Of a stretch of 26,040 nucleotides of DNA, positions 8,520 to 16,379 are shown one piece after another. Each line of letters starts with the position of its first letter. Position 1 is the first letter of the stretch. The DNA lies in NCBI GenBank assembly GCA_002342225.1, contig DDPO01000157.1:1-26040 (forward strand), in the 5' to 3' direction. A model generated the notes under the pieces. It had not been told where the DNA came from, ran no database searches, and saw only the letters and a list, made by a program, of their open reading frames with translations. Source of the stretch: Bdellovibrionaceae bacterium UBA2466. Lineage in GTDB: Bacteria; Bdellovibrionota; FAC87; UBA2466. The position numbers were made by a program, and so were the translations under genes.

Positions 8520-9821
8520 TTGGCAGCAGTGGAAGGGTTAACGAAGATACCAGAACTTCGCCGTCGCATCGTATTCACCATTGGCCTCTTAGCTGTTTAT
8601 AGGATTGGCTGTCACATTCCAGTTCCCGGTGTAAACACCGATACTCTATCCAGATTCTTTGAAACTAATCAAGGGACCTTGTTTGGCATGTTAAATATGT
8701 TCTCGGGAAGAGCTCTCGAGAATGCATCTATTTTTGCACTGGGTATCATGCCCTACATCAGCTCATCGATTATTTTTCAATTACTGACTGTGATTTGGCC
8801 TTATTTAAATTCTCTCTCCAAAGAAGGCGAAGCAGGAAGACGCAAAATTAATCAGTACACACGTTACGCAACCGTTGTTCTGGCCATGTTCCAAGGGTTT
8901 GGTATCGCCACTGCCCTCATGAGCGCCGACAATGCAAATTTTGTTTTGTTGCCTGGTGTGAAGTTCAAGCTCCTAAGTGTGTTTACTTTAGCTGCTGGAA
9001 CAGCTTTCATCATGTGGCTAGGAGAGCAAATTACCGACAGAGGTATTGGTAATGGGATTTCTCTGATCATCTTCTCGGGAATAGCCTCTGGAATCCCAGT
9101 GGCTGCGAACCAAACTCTCAAAATGGTTAAGGAAGGTCAGTTAGCTCCATTAACCCTCGTCATTATTTTAGCTTTGATGGTCTTGGTTATCGGAGTTGTT
9201 ATCTTCTTAGAACAAGGACAAAGAAGAATACCCATTCAGTATGCCAAAAGACAGGTTGGAAGGCGCCTTTATGGCGGTCAATCAACCCATCTTCCATTGA
9301 AAATGAACACCAGCGGAGTTATTCCTCCTATTTTTGCATCATCTTTATTGATGGCTCCTCTGACAGTGATCACATTTTTGCCCGCAAACCCAATTTCCGA
9401 GGCTATTAAAGACGTGATCAACCGCGGCAGTCTTTTGTATTACACGGCTTATGTTTCACTTATTGTCTTTTTTTGCTTCTTCTACACAGCAGTCGTATTC
9501 AATCCTGAGGATGTTGCTGAAAACTTAAAAAAACATGGCGGATATGTTCCTGGAATTCGACCGGGCAAAAACACTAGTGAATACATTGATCGTGTACTTT
9601 CAAGAATCACTGTGGGTGGAGCTCTCTATTTAGCTTTGGTTTGCTTGCTCCCAGACTTTTTAATGACAAAATTCAAAGTCTCATTCTTTTTCGGGGGCAC
9701 TACCCTTCTTATCTTAGTAGGTGTTGCTCTAGATACAGTATCTCAGATCCAGACCTTCCTTCTAACCAGAGATTATGAAGGGTTCATGAAAAATGCAAAC
9801 CTTCGCGGACGTCGGGGCTAG
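8520..9821 (+). CDS. secY: Sec translocon channel subunit SecY
   Basis: SecY forms the protein-conducting channel of the inner membrane with SecE and SecG and works with SecA. The product is 433 residues with about ten hydrophobic segments, normal for the family. Diagnostic stretches are VYRIGCHIPVPGVN near residues 26-39, the plug-containing first loop FGMLNMFSG, LGIMPYISSSIIFQLL, and the cytoplasmic loop RRIPIQYAKRQVG (about 235-247). The start is TTG at 8520, chosen because AGGAG at 8507-8511 is eight bases upstream and the N-terminus AAVEGLTKIPELRRRI fits the family. Confidence 0.98.
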   Translation: MAAVEGLTKIPELRRRIVFTIGLLAVYRIGCHIPVPGVNTDTLSRFFETNQGTLFGMLNMFSGRALENASIFALGIMPYISSSIIFQLLTVIWPYLNSLSKEGEAGRRKINQYTRYATVVLAMFQGFGIATALMSADNANFVLLPGVKFKLLSVFTLAAGTAFIMWLGEQITDRGIGNGISLIIFSGIASGIPVAANQTLKMVKEGQLAPLTLVIILALMVLVIGVVIFLEQGQRRIPIQYAKRQVGRRLYGGQSTHLPLKMNTSGVIPPIFASSLLMAPLTVITFLPANPISEAIKDVINRGSLLYYTAYVSLIVFFCFFYTAVVFNPEDVAENLKKHGGYVPGIRPGKNTSEYIDRVLSRITVGGALYLALVCLLPDFLMTKFKVSFFFGGTTLLILVGVALDTVSQIQTFLLTRDYEGFMKNANLRGRRG

Positions 9822-9824
9822 CCT

Positions 9825-10463
9825 GTGAATATCACCGTTTTCTTAGGAGCTCCCGGTTCTGGCAAAGGTACCCAAGCCAAACAACTTTCTGAGAAATTCG
9901 GGTTTGTTCATCTCTCCACTGGCGACATGCTTAGAAGTGCGATCAAGCAACAATTACCTGTGGGACTCAAAGCCAAAACCTTCATGGATCAAGGAAATTT
10001 GGTACCAGATTCGGTCATGATTGAACTTATCGAAGAAACCCTATCATCTGTCCCCGACGATACAAACGTCATCTTGGATGGTTTTCCTCGAACTGTCCCC
10101 CAAGCTCAAGCACTCGACAGCAAACCCAAAACCAAAGTTTCTCAAGCAGTGAATTTTCTAGTTCCAGAAAACGTTCTGGTTCCCCGACTGACGGGTAGAA
10201 GAGTTTGCCCAAACTGTGGAGAGTCTTTCCATTTAGTTTTCATTCCACCGACTAAAAAAGACACCTGCAACAAGTGCTCAACTACTTTGATTCAAAGAAG
10301 CGACGATACGGAAGAAGTTGTTCGCCGAAGATTAGAGGTCTTTAGAACTCAAAACGAAGGCTTGGTCAGTTACTTTTCCGGCCACAATAAACTCATCAAC
10401 CTCAATGCCGACAAAGCAGTAAACACAATACAAGATGAGCTACTAAAAATTTTAAAGCAGTAA
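9825..10463 (+). CDS. adk: Adenylate kinase, zinc-LID type
   Basis: Adk interconverts ATP + AMP and 2 ADP in the cytoplasm. The product is 212 residues. The P-loop GAPGSGKGT is at residues 8-16, STGDMLR at 31-37, the AMP-site motif DGFPRT at 85-90 and LTGRR at 122-126. The LID domain carries four cysteines, Cys128, Cys131, Cys148 and Cys151, the structural zinc site found in many Gram-positive and delta-proteobacterial enzymes and absent in E. coli. GTG start three bases after the secY stop, with only a weak GGGG upstream. Ends in TAATG shared with map. Confidence 0.98.
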   Translation: MNITVFLGAPGSGKGTQAKQLSEKFGFVHLSTGDMLRSAIKQQLPVGLKAKTFMDQGNLVPDSVMIELIEETLSSVPDDTNVILDGFPRTVPQAQALDSKPKTKVSQAVNFLVPENVLVPRLTGRRVCPNCGESFHLVFIPPTKKDTCNKCSTTLIQRSDDTEEVVRRRLEVFRTQNEGLVSYFSGHNKLINLNADKAVNTIQDELLKILKQ

Positions 10464-11299
10464 TGGTCAATATCAAATCACAAAGAGAATTAGATCTCAT
10501 GCGCCAGTCGGGTAGACTAGTTGCAAAAGTTCTTATGAACTTAACCAAACTAGCAGTGCCAGGCACAAAGCTCAGTGAGTTAGATCAAGCTGCTGAAGAG
10601 CTTACTTTAAGTTTTGGAGCAAAGCCCTCATTTAAAGGATACATAGGTTATCGCCACAGTTTATGCGCCTCTGTAAACGAACAAGTCGTTCACGGAATTC
10701 CAACAGAACGAATCCTCAAAGAGGGTGACATCATTGGTTTAGATTTTGGTCTTAGCTTTCAAGGTTTTCACGGAGACAGTGCGGTTACCGTCGCTGTCGG
10801 AAAAGTTTCAGCCGAAGCCAAAGAAATAATGCAAGTCACTAAACAATCTCTTTACGCTGGAATAGATGCTGCTCGGGCAGGAAATACAATTAAAGATATC
10901 GCTTTAGCGATCGAGTCTGTCGTTAAGCCTCACCGTTTCGGAATTGTGAAAGAGTTTGTTGGACACGGTATTGGACAAAAACTTCATGAAGACCCCCAGG
11001 TTCCAAACTATGCAGCGGGCGCATCCAACTTGAAACTCAAACCGGGAATGACTATCGCTATCGAACCCATGGTTAACCGCGGAACTCATAAAGTTCGTGT
11101 ACTTGCAGATAGATGGACTGCAGTAACTGAAGATGGACAATTATCTGCTCATTACGAGCATTCGATCGCAATCACCGACGGTGAACCTGAAATTTTAACT
11201 GCTTGGGAAAACCTTCAAGATGATACTGAAGGCCAGGCACTAATTAACCAATTAAATGAGAGGGGCAAGTATGGCCAAAGAGGACCTAATCCAGCTTGA
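10463..11299 (+). CDS. map: Methionine aminopeptidase, type I
   Basis: Removes the initiator methionine from nascent proteins at the tunnel exit. The dimetal ligands are Asp94, Asp105, His168, Glu201 and Glu232, with the same spacing as E. coli Asp97, Asp108, His171, Glu204, Glu235; the substrate-site histidine is His77 in VVHGIP. The catalytic fold ends near residue 246 (EPEILT). About 32 further residues follow, longer than usual, and the last ten codons overlap infA in another frame (29 bases). The start shares one base with the adk stop. Clustering with secY and adk is common in bacteria. Confidence 0.98.
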   Translation: MVNIKSQRELDLMRQSGRLVAKVLMNLTKLAVPGTKLSELDQAAEELTLSFGAKPSFKGYIGYRHSLCASVNEQVVHGIPTERILKEGDIIGLDFGLSFQGFHGDSAVTVAVGKVSAEAKEIMQVTKQSLYAGIDAARAGNTIKDIALAIESVVKPHRFGIVKEFVGHGIGQKLHEDPQVPNYAAGASNLKLKPGMTIAIEPMVNRGTHKVRVLADRWTAVTEDGQLSAHYEHSIAITDGEPEILTAWENLQDDTEGQALINQLNERGKYGQRGPNPA

Positions 11300-11489
11300 A
11301 GGAACCGTTGTGGAGCCTTTGCCTAATGCGATGTTTAGGGTTGAACTTCCAAATGGGAAGGTAATTCTGGCTCATATTTCAGGCAAAATGCGAATGAACT
11401 ACATTCGGATTCTTCCGGGAGATAAAGTAACAGTAGAGGTTTCTCCTTACGACTTAACAAGAGGGAGAATTACCTATCGAGCTAAGTAA
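11271..11489 (+). CDS. infA: Translation initiation factor IF-1
   Basis: IF-1 occupies the 30S A site during initiation. It is a 72-residue OB-fold protein, with [26 protein letters not shown] at the start and [21 protein letters not shown] near the end, very close to family consensus. The ATG at 11271 is chosen over an in-frame ATG at 11256 because the family begins MAKED and because GAGAGGGG at 11258-11265 lies five bases before it, a strong ribosome binding site. The gene begins inside map. It ends the first block of the cluster, before a 159-base gap. Confidence 0.98.
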   Translation: MAKEDLIQLEGTVVEPLPNAMFRVELPNGKVILAHISGKMRMNYIRILPGDKVTVEVSPYDLTRGRITYRAK

Positions 11490-11593
11490 CTCAATATACA
11501 GGCTTATTTGGTGGCGCGTTAAAACCTTGCTGGACGTGGCTTTTTAAAAAAAGACTGGTTGATAACTCTTTAAAAAACAGTTAAGCAATCGAA

Positions 11594-11623
11594 TTGACAA
11601 AGTAATAGGACTTGTCCTAAATA
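11594..11623 (+). promoter_or_regulatory. Candidate sigma-70-type promoter for the alpha operon
   Basis: In the 159-base gap between infA and rpmJ there is a perfect -35 hexamer TTGACA (11594-11599) followed, 17-18 bases later, by CTAAAT or TAAATA (11617-11623), only a partial -10 match (3 of 6). The rpmJ start lies about 25 bases further on. A separate promoter for the alpha operon is known in other bacteria. The strong -35 and position support a promoter, while the weak -10 limits confidence. Confidence 0.45.
11606..11619. promoter_or_regulatory. Perfect inverted repeat in the promoter spacer (possible operator)
   Basis: TAGGAC-TT-GTCCTA is a perfect 6+6 base inverted repeat with a two-base centre, located between the candidate -35 and -10 of the rpmJ promoter. 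This geometry is typical of a dimeric repressor or activator site rather than of an RNA hairpin, since a two-base loop cannot close. No second copy was noticed elsewhere in the window by eye. A regulatory role is inference. Confidence 0.35.
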
Positions 11624-11648
11624 GGCTTTTTACTAAAAGGGTATAGAA

Positions 11649-11762
11649 GTGAAAGTAAGAGCATCAGTAAAGAAAATTTGTAATAAATGTCGGATATTTA
11701 GACGAGGTGGCGTAGTTCGGGTTGATTGCGCAGATCCACGTCATAAACAGAGGCAGGGGTAA
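11649..11762 (+). CDS. rpmJ: 50S ribosomal protein L36, zinc-binding form
   Basis: L36 is the smallest 50S protein. The GTG at 11649 opens a 37-codon frame reading [14 protein letters not shown]... and ending in the conserved DPRHKQRQG, stop TAA at 11760-11762. The zinc ligands Cys11, Cys14, Cys27 and His32 are all present, so this is the C+ form. AAAGGG at 11636-11641 is a plausible ribosome binding site about seven bases upstream. It heads the alpha operon and follows a 159-base gap from infA. Length and sequence match the family throughout. Confidence 0.97.
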   Translation: MKVRASVKKICNKCRIFRRGGVVRVDCADPRHKQRQG

Positions 11763-11765
11763 TTT

Positions 11766-12149
11766 GTGGCACGCATTGCTGGAGTCGACTTACCAAGAAA
11801 CAAAAGAATCGAAGTTGGATTAACTTACGTTTTCGGAATTGGTCGCAGTCTTTCTGCAAAAATTTTGAAACAAGTGAATGTTGATCCCAACAAGAAAACA
11901 GATCAATTGGGTGACGATGAAGTCGGTCGCATCCGTGATCACATCGAAAAAAATGTACCTGTTGAAGGCGAATTACGTCGCACTATCGGGATGAATATCA
12001 AGCGCCTGATGGATCTTCAAACTTACCGAGGACTGAGACATCGTAAAAGTTTGCCAGTAAGAGGTCAACGAACCCACACTAACGCTCGAACCCGAAAAGG
12101 GCCTCGAAAAACAGTAGCCGTTCGAAAACAGCTTAAAGTGATGAAGTAA
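11766..12149 (+). CDS. rpsM: 30S ribosomal protein S13
   Basis: S13 lies in the 30S head and forms inter-subunit bridges and P-site tRNA contacts. The product is 127 residues (E. coli 118). The N-terminus [26 protein letters not shown], the helix-two-turn-helix region, the segment [23 protein letters not shown] (about 92-114) and a basic tail are characteristic. Start GTG at 11766, three bases after the rpmJ stop, with AGGGG at 11755-11759 overlapping the end of rpmJ. In E. coli the operon is controlled by S4 through an RNA fold at rpsM; none was demonstrated here. Confidence 0.98.
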   Translation: MARIAGVDLPRNKRIEVGLTYVFGIGRSLSAKILKQVNVDPNKKTDQLGDDEVGRIRDHIEKNVPVEGELRRTIGMNIKRLMDLQTYRGLRHRKSLPVRGQRTHTNARTRKGPRKTVAVRKQLKVMK

Positions 12150-12167
12150 GGTTTTAGGAGTCATATT

Positions 12168-12602
12168 GTGAGTAATCAAACACCTGCTGTGGAAGGTGAA
12201 GTAAAACAAACCACAGAAGTTAAAGAACCGAAACGCAAAAAGTCCTCCAAGAGGGAAATTCCAGTAGGGTTAGCTTTTATTCAAAGCTCTTTCAATAACA
12301 CTATTGTAACTATCACCGATCCAGCAGGAAATGTTATCTGTTGGTCTTCCGCAGGACGAAAAGGCTTTAAAGGTGCCAGAAAAAGTACGCCCTTTGCTGC
12401 TCAAATCGCTGCCGAAGATGCTGCAAGAATCGCTGGTGATCAAGGTGTTCGAACCCTTTCAGTTTTTGTAAATGGTCCCGGCGCTGGTCGTGAGTCAGCA
12501 CTTCGTGGCCTTCAGTCAACTGGAATGAAAATCACTTTTATCAGAGATGTCACACCCATTCCTCACAATGGATGTCGGCCCTCAAAACGTAGACGGGTTT
12601 AG
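12168..12602 (+). CDS. rpsK: 30S ribosomal protein S11
   Basis: S11 lines the 30S platform near the mRNA exit. The product is 144 residues against about 129 in E. coli. The additional length is an N-terminal segment of about 33 residues rich in Glu, Lys and Thr (including [10 protein letters not shown]). The core starts at [18 protein letters not shown] (about 34-51) and ends with the invariant [14 protein letters not shown]. Start GTG at 12168 with TAGGAG at 12155-12160, seven bases upstream. The start region closely resembles that of rpsD. Confidence 0.97.
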   Translation: MSNQTPAVEGEVKQTTEVKEPKRKKSSKREIPVGLAFIQSSFNNTIVTITDPAGNVICWSSAGRKGFKGARKSTPFAAQIAAEDAARIAGDQGVRTLSVFVNGPGAGRESALRGLQSTGMKITFIRDVTPIPHNGCRPSKRRRV

Positions 12603-12611
12603 GAGTTAATT

Positions 12612-13238
12612 GTGGCTAGAAGTACTTGTTCAGTTTGTAAGTTTTGTCGAAGAGAAAACATGAAGCTCTTCTTGAAGGGCGATCGTTGTTTCGGTGATAA
12701 GTGCGCATTTGAACGCCGAGCTTATCCACCAGGGCAACATGGCCAAACAAGAACCAAAGTTTCTGATTTTGGTCTTCAATTGAGAGAAAAGCAAAAGGTC
12801 AAAAGGATCTACGGACTTTTTGAAAGACAATTTAGAAAATATTTCGATGTCGCTGATAGACAAAAAGGTGTCACGGGTATGAATCTTCTACGAAGATTGG
12901 AAACTCGACTAGACAGCGTAGTTTATCGAATGGGGTTTGGTGACAGCAGAAAAGAAGCAAGACAATTAGTGCTTCACTCTCACATCTTGGTCAATGGTAA
13001 GTCGGTAAACATTCCCAACACCATTCTTCGAGCCAATGATGAAATCAGCATCCGACCGAAGAGTCAGAAAATGACCACTATTCTTCGTTCAATTGAAAAC
13101 GCAAAAAAGAGAGAAATTCCAGATTGGTTAGAAGTGAATGCTGCTGAATTCAAAGGACGGGTCAAATTCCTTCCAGAACGCAATCATGTAACTTTACCGA
13201 TCGAAGAAAACTTGGTCGTCGAGCTCTACTCGAGATAA
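12612..13238 (+). CDS. rpsD: 30S ribosomal protein S4, zinc-binding form
   Basis: S4 nucleates 30S assembly and in E. coli represses the alpha operon. The product is 208 residues. Cys9, Cys12, Cys26 and Cys31 occupy the zinc-ligand positions known from Thermus S4, and an extra Cys6 precedes them. [11 protein letters not shown] (about 36-46) and the S4 RNA-binding domain with [16 protein letters not shown] and [16 protein letters not shown] (about 115-140) are clear. Start GTG at 12612. TAGGAG at 12600-12605 overlaps the rpsK stop, so termination and restart are close together. Confidence 0.98.
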   Translation: MARSTCSVCKFCRRENMKLFLKGDRCFGDKCAFERRAYPPGQHGQTRTKVSDFGLQLREKQKVKRIYGLFERQFRKYFDVADRQKGVTGMNLLRRLETRLDSVVYRMGFGDSRKEARQLVLHSHILVNGKSVNIPNTILRANDEISIRPKSQKMTTILRSIENAKKREIPDWLEVNAAEFKGRVKFLPERNHVTLPIEENLVVELYSR

Positions 13239-13249
13239 GGGGCAATAAA

Positions 13250-14293
13250 ATGGATCTAAATATTTCGCACAAAAACTGGCGCAGTTTGATTAAACCAAAA
13301 GGATTGGAAATCGAGAGAGATTCCCTCACCGATACCTATGGAAAATTTGTAGCAAAGCCTTTGGAAAGAGGTTTTGGTGTTACTATCGGAAACAGCTTGC
13401 GCAGAATTCTACTCTCCTCACTTCAGGGGGCTGCAATTACTGCAGTAAGAATTGATGGAGCTCTTCATGAGTTCTCTGCACTTTCTGACGTTTTAGAAGA
13501 TGTCACTGACATTATTCTGAACTTGAAAGAAGTTCGTTTTAAACTTTATGCCGACGGCACAAAAACAGTAACCATCGATAAAACGGGTGCTGGTCCGATC
13601 ACTGCTGCAGATATTCAAGTAGATGATACAGTCGAAGTGTTAAACCCCGAGCAACACATTGCAACTCTGGGTAAGGAAGGAAGATTCCGTGCTGAACTTA
13701 GAGTCGAGTTTGGCAAAGGTTTCGTCACCGCAGAATCACTAAAAAGAGAAGATCTTCCTGCTGGCGTAGTTCCGATTGACGCTTTCTTCTCCCCAGTACG
13801 CAAAGTGAATTACATTGTATCTCACGCTCGTGTTGGACAAAGAACTGACTATGACAAACTTGAAATGGAAGTTTGGACTGACGGTTCCGTAAGACCCGAA
13901 GATGCGGTTGCATACGGTTCCAAAATACTAAAAGACCAATTAAGTATTTTCATTAACTTTGATGAGAGCCTAGAGCCCGAAATTCTTGAGCCCATCATCG
14001 AGCAAGAAAAAATTAACGACAACCTCTACAGAACTGTAGACGAGCTAGAATTGTCTGTTCGTTCAGCCAATTGTTTACAAAATGCAGGAATCAAATATAT
14101 TGGTGAGTTGGTTCAAAAAACCGAAGCTGAAATGTTAAAAACTAAAAACTTCGGTAGAAAATCACTCAATGAAATTAAAGAAATTCTAATTGAGATGGGT
14201 CTTGGATTTGGAATCAAAGTTGAAAGCTTTGACCCCGAAACTTATTTTGCTAACAAGAAAAAGAAGGATAGCGGAGCAGACTCTCTAAACTAG
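13250..14293 (+). CDS. rpoA: RNA polymerase alpha subunit
   Basis: Alpha dimerises to start core RNA polymerase assembly and binds UP elements and activators through its C-terminal domain. The product is 347 residues (E. coli 329). The N-terminal domain shows [25 protein letters not shown] (about 36-60) and [18 protein letters not shown]. The C-terminal domain shows [21 protein letters not shown] and [13 protein letters not shown], retaining the Arg, Asn and Cys that contact DNA in E. coli. The longer C-terminus ends in a charged tail. AAGGGG just upstream of the ATG is the ribosome binding site. Confidence 0.98.
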   Translation: MDLNISHKNWRSLIKPKGLEIERDSLTDTYGKFVAKPLERGFGVTIGNSLRRILLSSLQGAAITAVRIDGALHEFSALSDVLEDVTDIILNLKEVRFKLYADGTKTVTIDKTGAGPITAADIQVDDTVEVLNPEQHIATLGKEGRFRAELRVEFGKGFVTAESLKREDLPAGVVPIDAFFSPVRKVNYIVSHARVGQRTDYDKLEMEVWTDGSVRPEDAVAYGSKILKDQLSIFINFDESLEPEILEPIIEQEKINDNLYRTVDELELSVRSANCLQNAGIKYIGELVQKTEAEMLKTKNFGRKSLNEIKEILIEMGLGFGIKVESFDPETYFANKKKKDSGADSLN

Positions 14294-14317
14294 AGTTAAT
14301 ATCGCTAGGAAGTTGTT

Positions 14318-14887
14318 ATGAGACACGCACACTCTGGAAGAAAGCTAGGACGTTCACCCGATCACAGAAGAGCTACATTGAGAGCACTCACTTTAGCCCT
14401 CATTGAAAATGAGTCGATTCAGACCATTCCATCAAGAGCAAAAGAGCTCCGATGGTATGCTGAGAGAGCCGTTACATTGGCCAAACGTGGAGATGTTGCG
14501 AGTGTTCGGCAACTCGTTTCAATGCTCGGAAGCACCCAAACCAATGTTCCTGGTGAAAACAGAGTTCGCAATGCTATTGAAAAAGTAAAAAGAGATTTAG
14601 CCCCTAGATTTAAAGACCGAAACGGGGGTTACACACAAATTTTCAGGCTTGCTACTCGAAGAGCAGGAGATAACGCTGAACAGTGTGTCATGCGTTACCT
14701 TCCTGGACCTGAAGAGAAAAAGTCTGCAAAGTCTCCAAAAGACAAAACAGAAGCCAAAAAAGCTGCTAAAGAAGTAAAAAAGAAAGCTGCGCCGGCGGTG
14801 GAAGATAAGCCAGCACCTGCTAAAAAGGCTGATAAGGCCACTGCAAAGCCAGCTGAAGACAAAAAGCCCAAAGCAAAGAAGGACTAA
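14318..14887 (+). CDS. rplQ: 50S ribosomal protein L17 with long Lys/Ala-rich tail
   Basis: L17 lies near the tunnel exit on the subunit surface. The core (about residues 1-130) matches the family: MRHAHSGRKLGRSPDHRRATLRALT, ENESIQTIPSRAKELR and GGYTQIFRLATRRAGDNAEQCVMRY. The family is usually 115-130 residues, whereas this protein has 189. Residues from about 131 onward are low-complexity Lys, Ala, Glu and Pro (AKKAAKEVKKKAAP, KPAEDKKPKAKKD). This resembles the shorter tail of L29 here. TAGGAAG upstream of the ATG serves as ribosome binding site. It is the last ribosomal gene, and the transcript probably continues into the thioredoxin gene six bases downstream. Confidence 0.95.
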   Translation: MRHAHSGRKLGRSPDHRRATLRALTLALIENESIQTIPSRAKELRWYAERAVTLAKRGDVASVRQLVSMLGSTQTNVPGENRVRNAIEKVKRDLAPRFKDRNGGYTQIFRLATRRAGDNAEQCVMRYLPGPEEKKSAKSPKDKTEAKKAAKEVKKKAAPAVEDKPAPAKKADKATAKPAEDKKPKAKKD

Positions 14888-14893
14888 AATAAT

Positions 14894-15520
14894 TTGGTAA
14901 ACACTACCCGAAAGTTTTCCACTGTGCGTGGGATACTGTGGATAGTTGTATTTTTTGCCTTGTTGTGGGTCTTTCCTTTACTCACCAGTAATAATGATCA
15001 CGAATTCGAGTTAAACCCTAACTCTCAAGAGAAGTTTCCTCAGGAATTCCCTTTAGCAACTCGACTCACAGTTTTTAGAGATGCTTCCAGTAAAAAACGG
15101 CTTCCTCGAAGCAAAGTTACCCTTCAAGATTTAGTAAAAGAGGCCAGTGGACCCGTTCTAATTAACTTCTGGGCCACTTGGTGCCCCCCATGTTTAGAGG
15201 AGCTGCCTTCAATTGAAATGCTACACCGTCAGATTTTGTCAAAGGCCCTTCAAAAAAACTCAAAAGTCCCTACCCTAGTAACTATTTCAGTCGATGATCG
15301 AATTGAAGACATTACTAAATTAGAATCGACTTTAGACTTCAAGCCGAGCTTCACAGTGGTTTACGACCGAGAAGGTGAGCTTGCCAGAACCATGGGAACT
15401 ACAAAATTTCCAGAAACATACCTTGTTAACGCCCAAGGCAAAATTCTGTACAAGTGGCTGGGTCCACAAGAGTGGCTTTCCGATGATGTACTGCAACAAC
15501 TTAAGACCCACTTAGAATAG
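14894..15520 (+). CDS. Membrane-anchored TlpA/ResA-like thioredoxin
   Basis: The protein has 208 residues. An N-terminal hydrophobic segment (about 13-30, ILWIVVFFALLWVFPLL) should anchor it with the thioredoxin domain outside the cytoplasm. The domain carries NFWATWCPPCLEELPSI with the redox pair Cys97 and Cys100 and a likely cis-proline in KFPETYLV. TlpA/ResA family members reduce disulfides in the cell envelope, often for cytochrome c maturation; the actual partner is unknown here. TTG at 14894 is chosen as start because AAGGA (14879-14883) lies ten bases upstream; GTG at 14924 is an alternative. It follows rplQ by six bases, so it likely rides on the ribosomal transcript. Confidence 0.88.
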   Translation: MVNTTRKFSTVRGILWIVVFFALLWVFPLLTSNNDHEFELNPNSQEKFPQEFPLATRLTVFRDASSKKRLPRSKVTLQDLVKEASGPVLINFWATWCPPCLEELPSIEMLHRQILSKALQKNSKVPTLVTISVDDRIEDITKLESTLDFKPSFTVVYDREGELARTMGTTKFPETYLVNAQGKILYKWLGPQEWLSDDVLQQLKTHLE

Positions 15521-15542
15521 ATTGTTCTGCTACAATAAGCTC

Positions 15543-16229
15543 ATGAGCAAAATCTACCAGACCTTATTATTTCTTTTACTGAGCCTTAACTTTCAATCCT
15601 GGGCGAGCACTCAAGAAGACCTCAACATCGAATCAGGAAAAATACAACCGGACGTCGTGAGCCCGATTGGCAAAAATAAAATCAGAGATCATCTTCAAAC
15701 CCTCTCAAGAAACATCACACTTACTGAGACCAACCTTAGTTCCACCCAGAAAAATATCTCTGTCATTGAAACAGAAATCAAAGAACTTGAAGATCTTTCT
15801 GAAGAACACCTCAAACTTAAAAAAAGATACTCCGACTTTTTGTCAACCGCTGCTAAGGAAACCGTTAAAAACAATAAGGCCTTAAAAGAGATTGAAAATT
15901 ACGAGGCAAAAGTAGCCCCTTTAAATAAAGACACTCTCAAATCAACCCAAATCAGCGAAATACAAGCCGCCAAAGATGAAAAGTTAAAACGAATAGAGTG
16001 GCAAAAAGAAACAGAACAGAAAAAAAATAAAATCACAGAACTTTTAACTGGTGTTGAGAAGAATCTTCAATCGATTGAGGGGCGGAAGATTCCCCTAAAA
16101 GAACAATTAAACACTTGGAAAAATCGACTGAACGAGTACCAAAACACTCTCACTATCTTAAATCAAAAAAAACAAGCTGCAGAAAGATTTGTAGCTTCAC
16201 AAAATACAGCCAACAAAAACGAAAAATAG
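15543..16229 (+). CDS. Secreted coiled-coil protein, function unknown
   Basis: From ATG at 15543 the product has 228 residues. A TTG 21 bases upstream gives a longer reading, but the ATG places a typical signal peptide (SKIYQTLLFLLLSLNFQSWA) right at the N-terminus, with probable cleavage near ALA-like SWAS. The remainder is almost entirely charged, Lys/Glu-rich and heptad-like from about residue 45 to the end, implying a long coiled coil in the periplasm. I do not recognise a family. The N-terminal parts of EnvC-type amidase activators and periplasmic mechanosensitive-channel domains look similar in composition only. It follows the thioredoxin gene by 22 bases. Confidence 0.75.
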   Translation: MSKIYQTLLFLLLSLNFQSWASTQEDLNIESGKIQPDVVSPIGKNKIRDHLQTLSRNITLTETNLSSTQKNISVIETEIKELEDLSEEHLKLKKRYSDFLSTAAKETVKNNKALKEIENYEAKVAPLNKDTLKSTQISEIQAAKDEKLKRIEWQKETEQKKNKITELLTGVEKNLQSIEGRKIPLKEQLNTWKNRLNEYQNTLTILNQKKQAAERFVASQNTANKNEK

Positions 16230-16379
16230 CAATACTTTCAAATACTTAGAATTTATTCTGGCTTTTAGACCGGCTTGAACATTCTTAATCTGTTTGAGTG
16301 ATTATCGTCAGAAAACATCCCGAAATCATCTGCAAATTCGCTTCCTTTTCAACGAAGTTAGGAATAAAAGAAAAGGATC
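16230..16379. other. Intergenic gap, 150 bases, no gene seen
   Basis: AT-rich stretch between the coiled-coil gene and the aminotransferase gene. It should hold the end of the ribosomal transcript and the promoter of the next gene. No GC-rich hairpin followed by T residues was found. A TTGAAC (16274-16279) exists but lacks a good partner -10. AAAAGGA just before the ATG at 16380 is the ribosome binding site of the downstream gene. Confidence 0.5.

Noticed and set aside
11256..11270. Upstream ATG adding five residues to IF-1
   Set aside because: The family starts MAKED, and GAGAGGGG sits at the correct distance for the ATG at 11271 only.
11538..11555. Inverted A/T run (GGCTTTTTAAAAAAAGAC) after infA as a terminator
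   Set aside because: The stem would be almost all A-T with little GC closure, so it is not a convincing terminator hairpin.
15522..15542. TTG start adding seven residues to the coiled-coil protein
   Set aside because: It would place polar residues before the signal peptide and has no Shine-Dalgarno. The ATG at 15543 gives a standard signal sequence.
16248..16259. Short inverted repeat AGAAT-TT-ATTCT after the coiled-coil gene
   Set aside because: Too AT-rich and short to be a terminator stem, with no T run after it. Could occur by chance in this composition.
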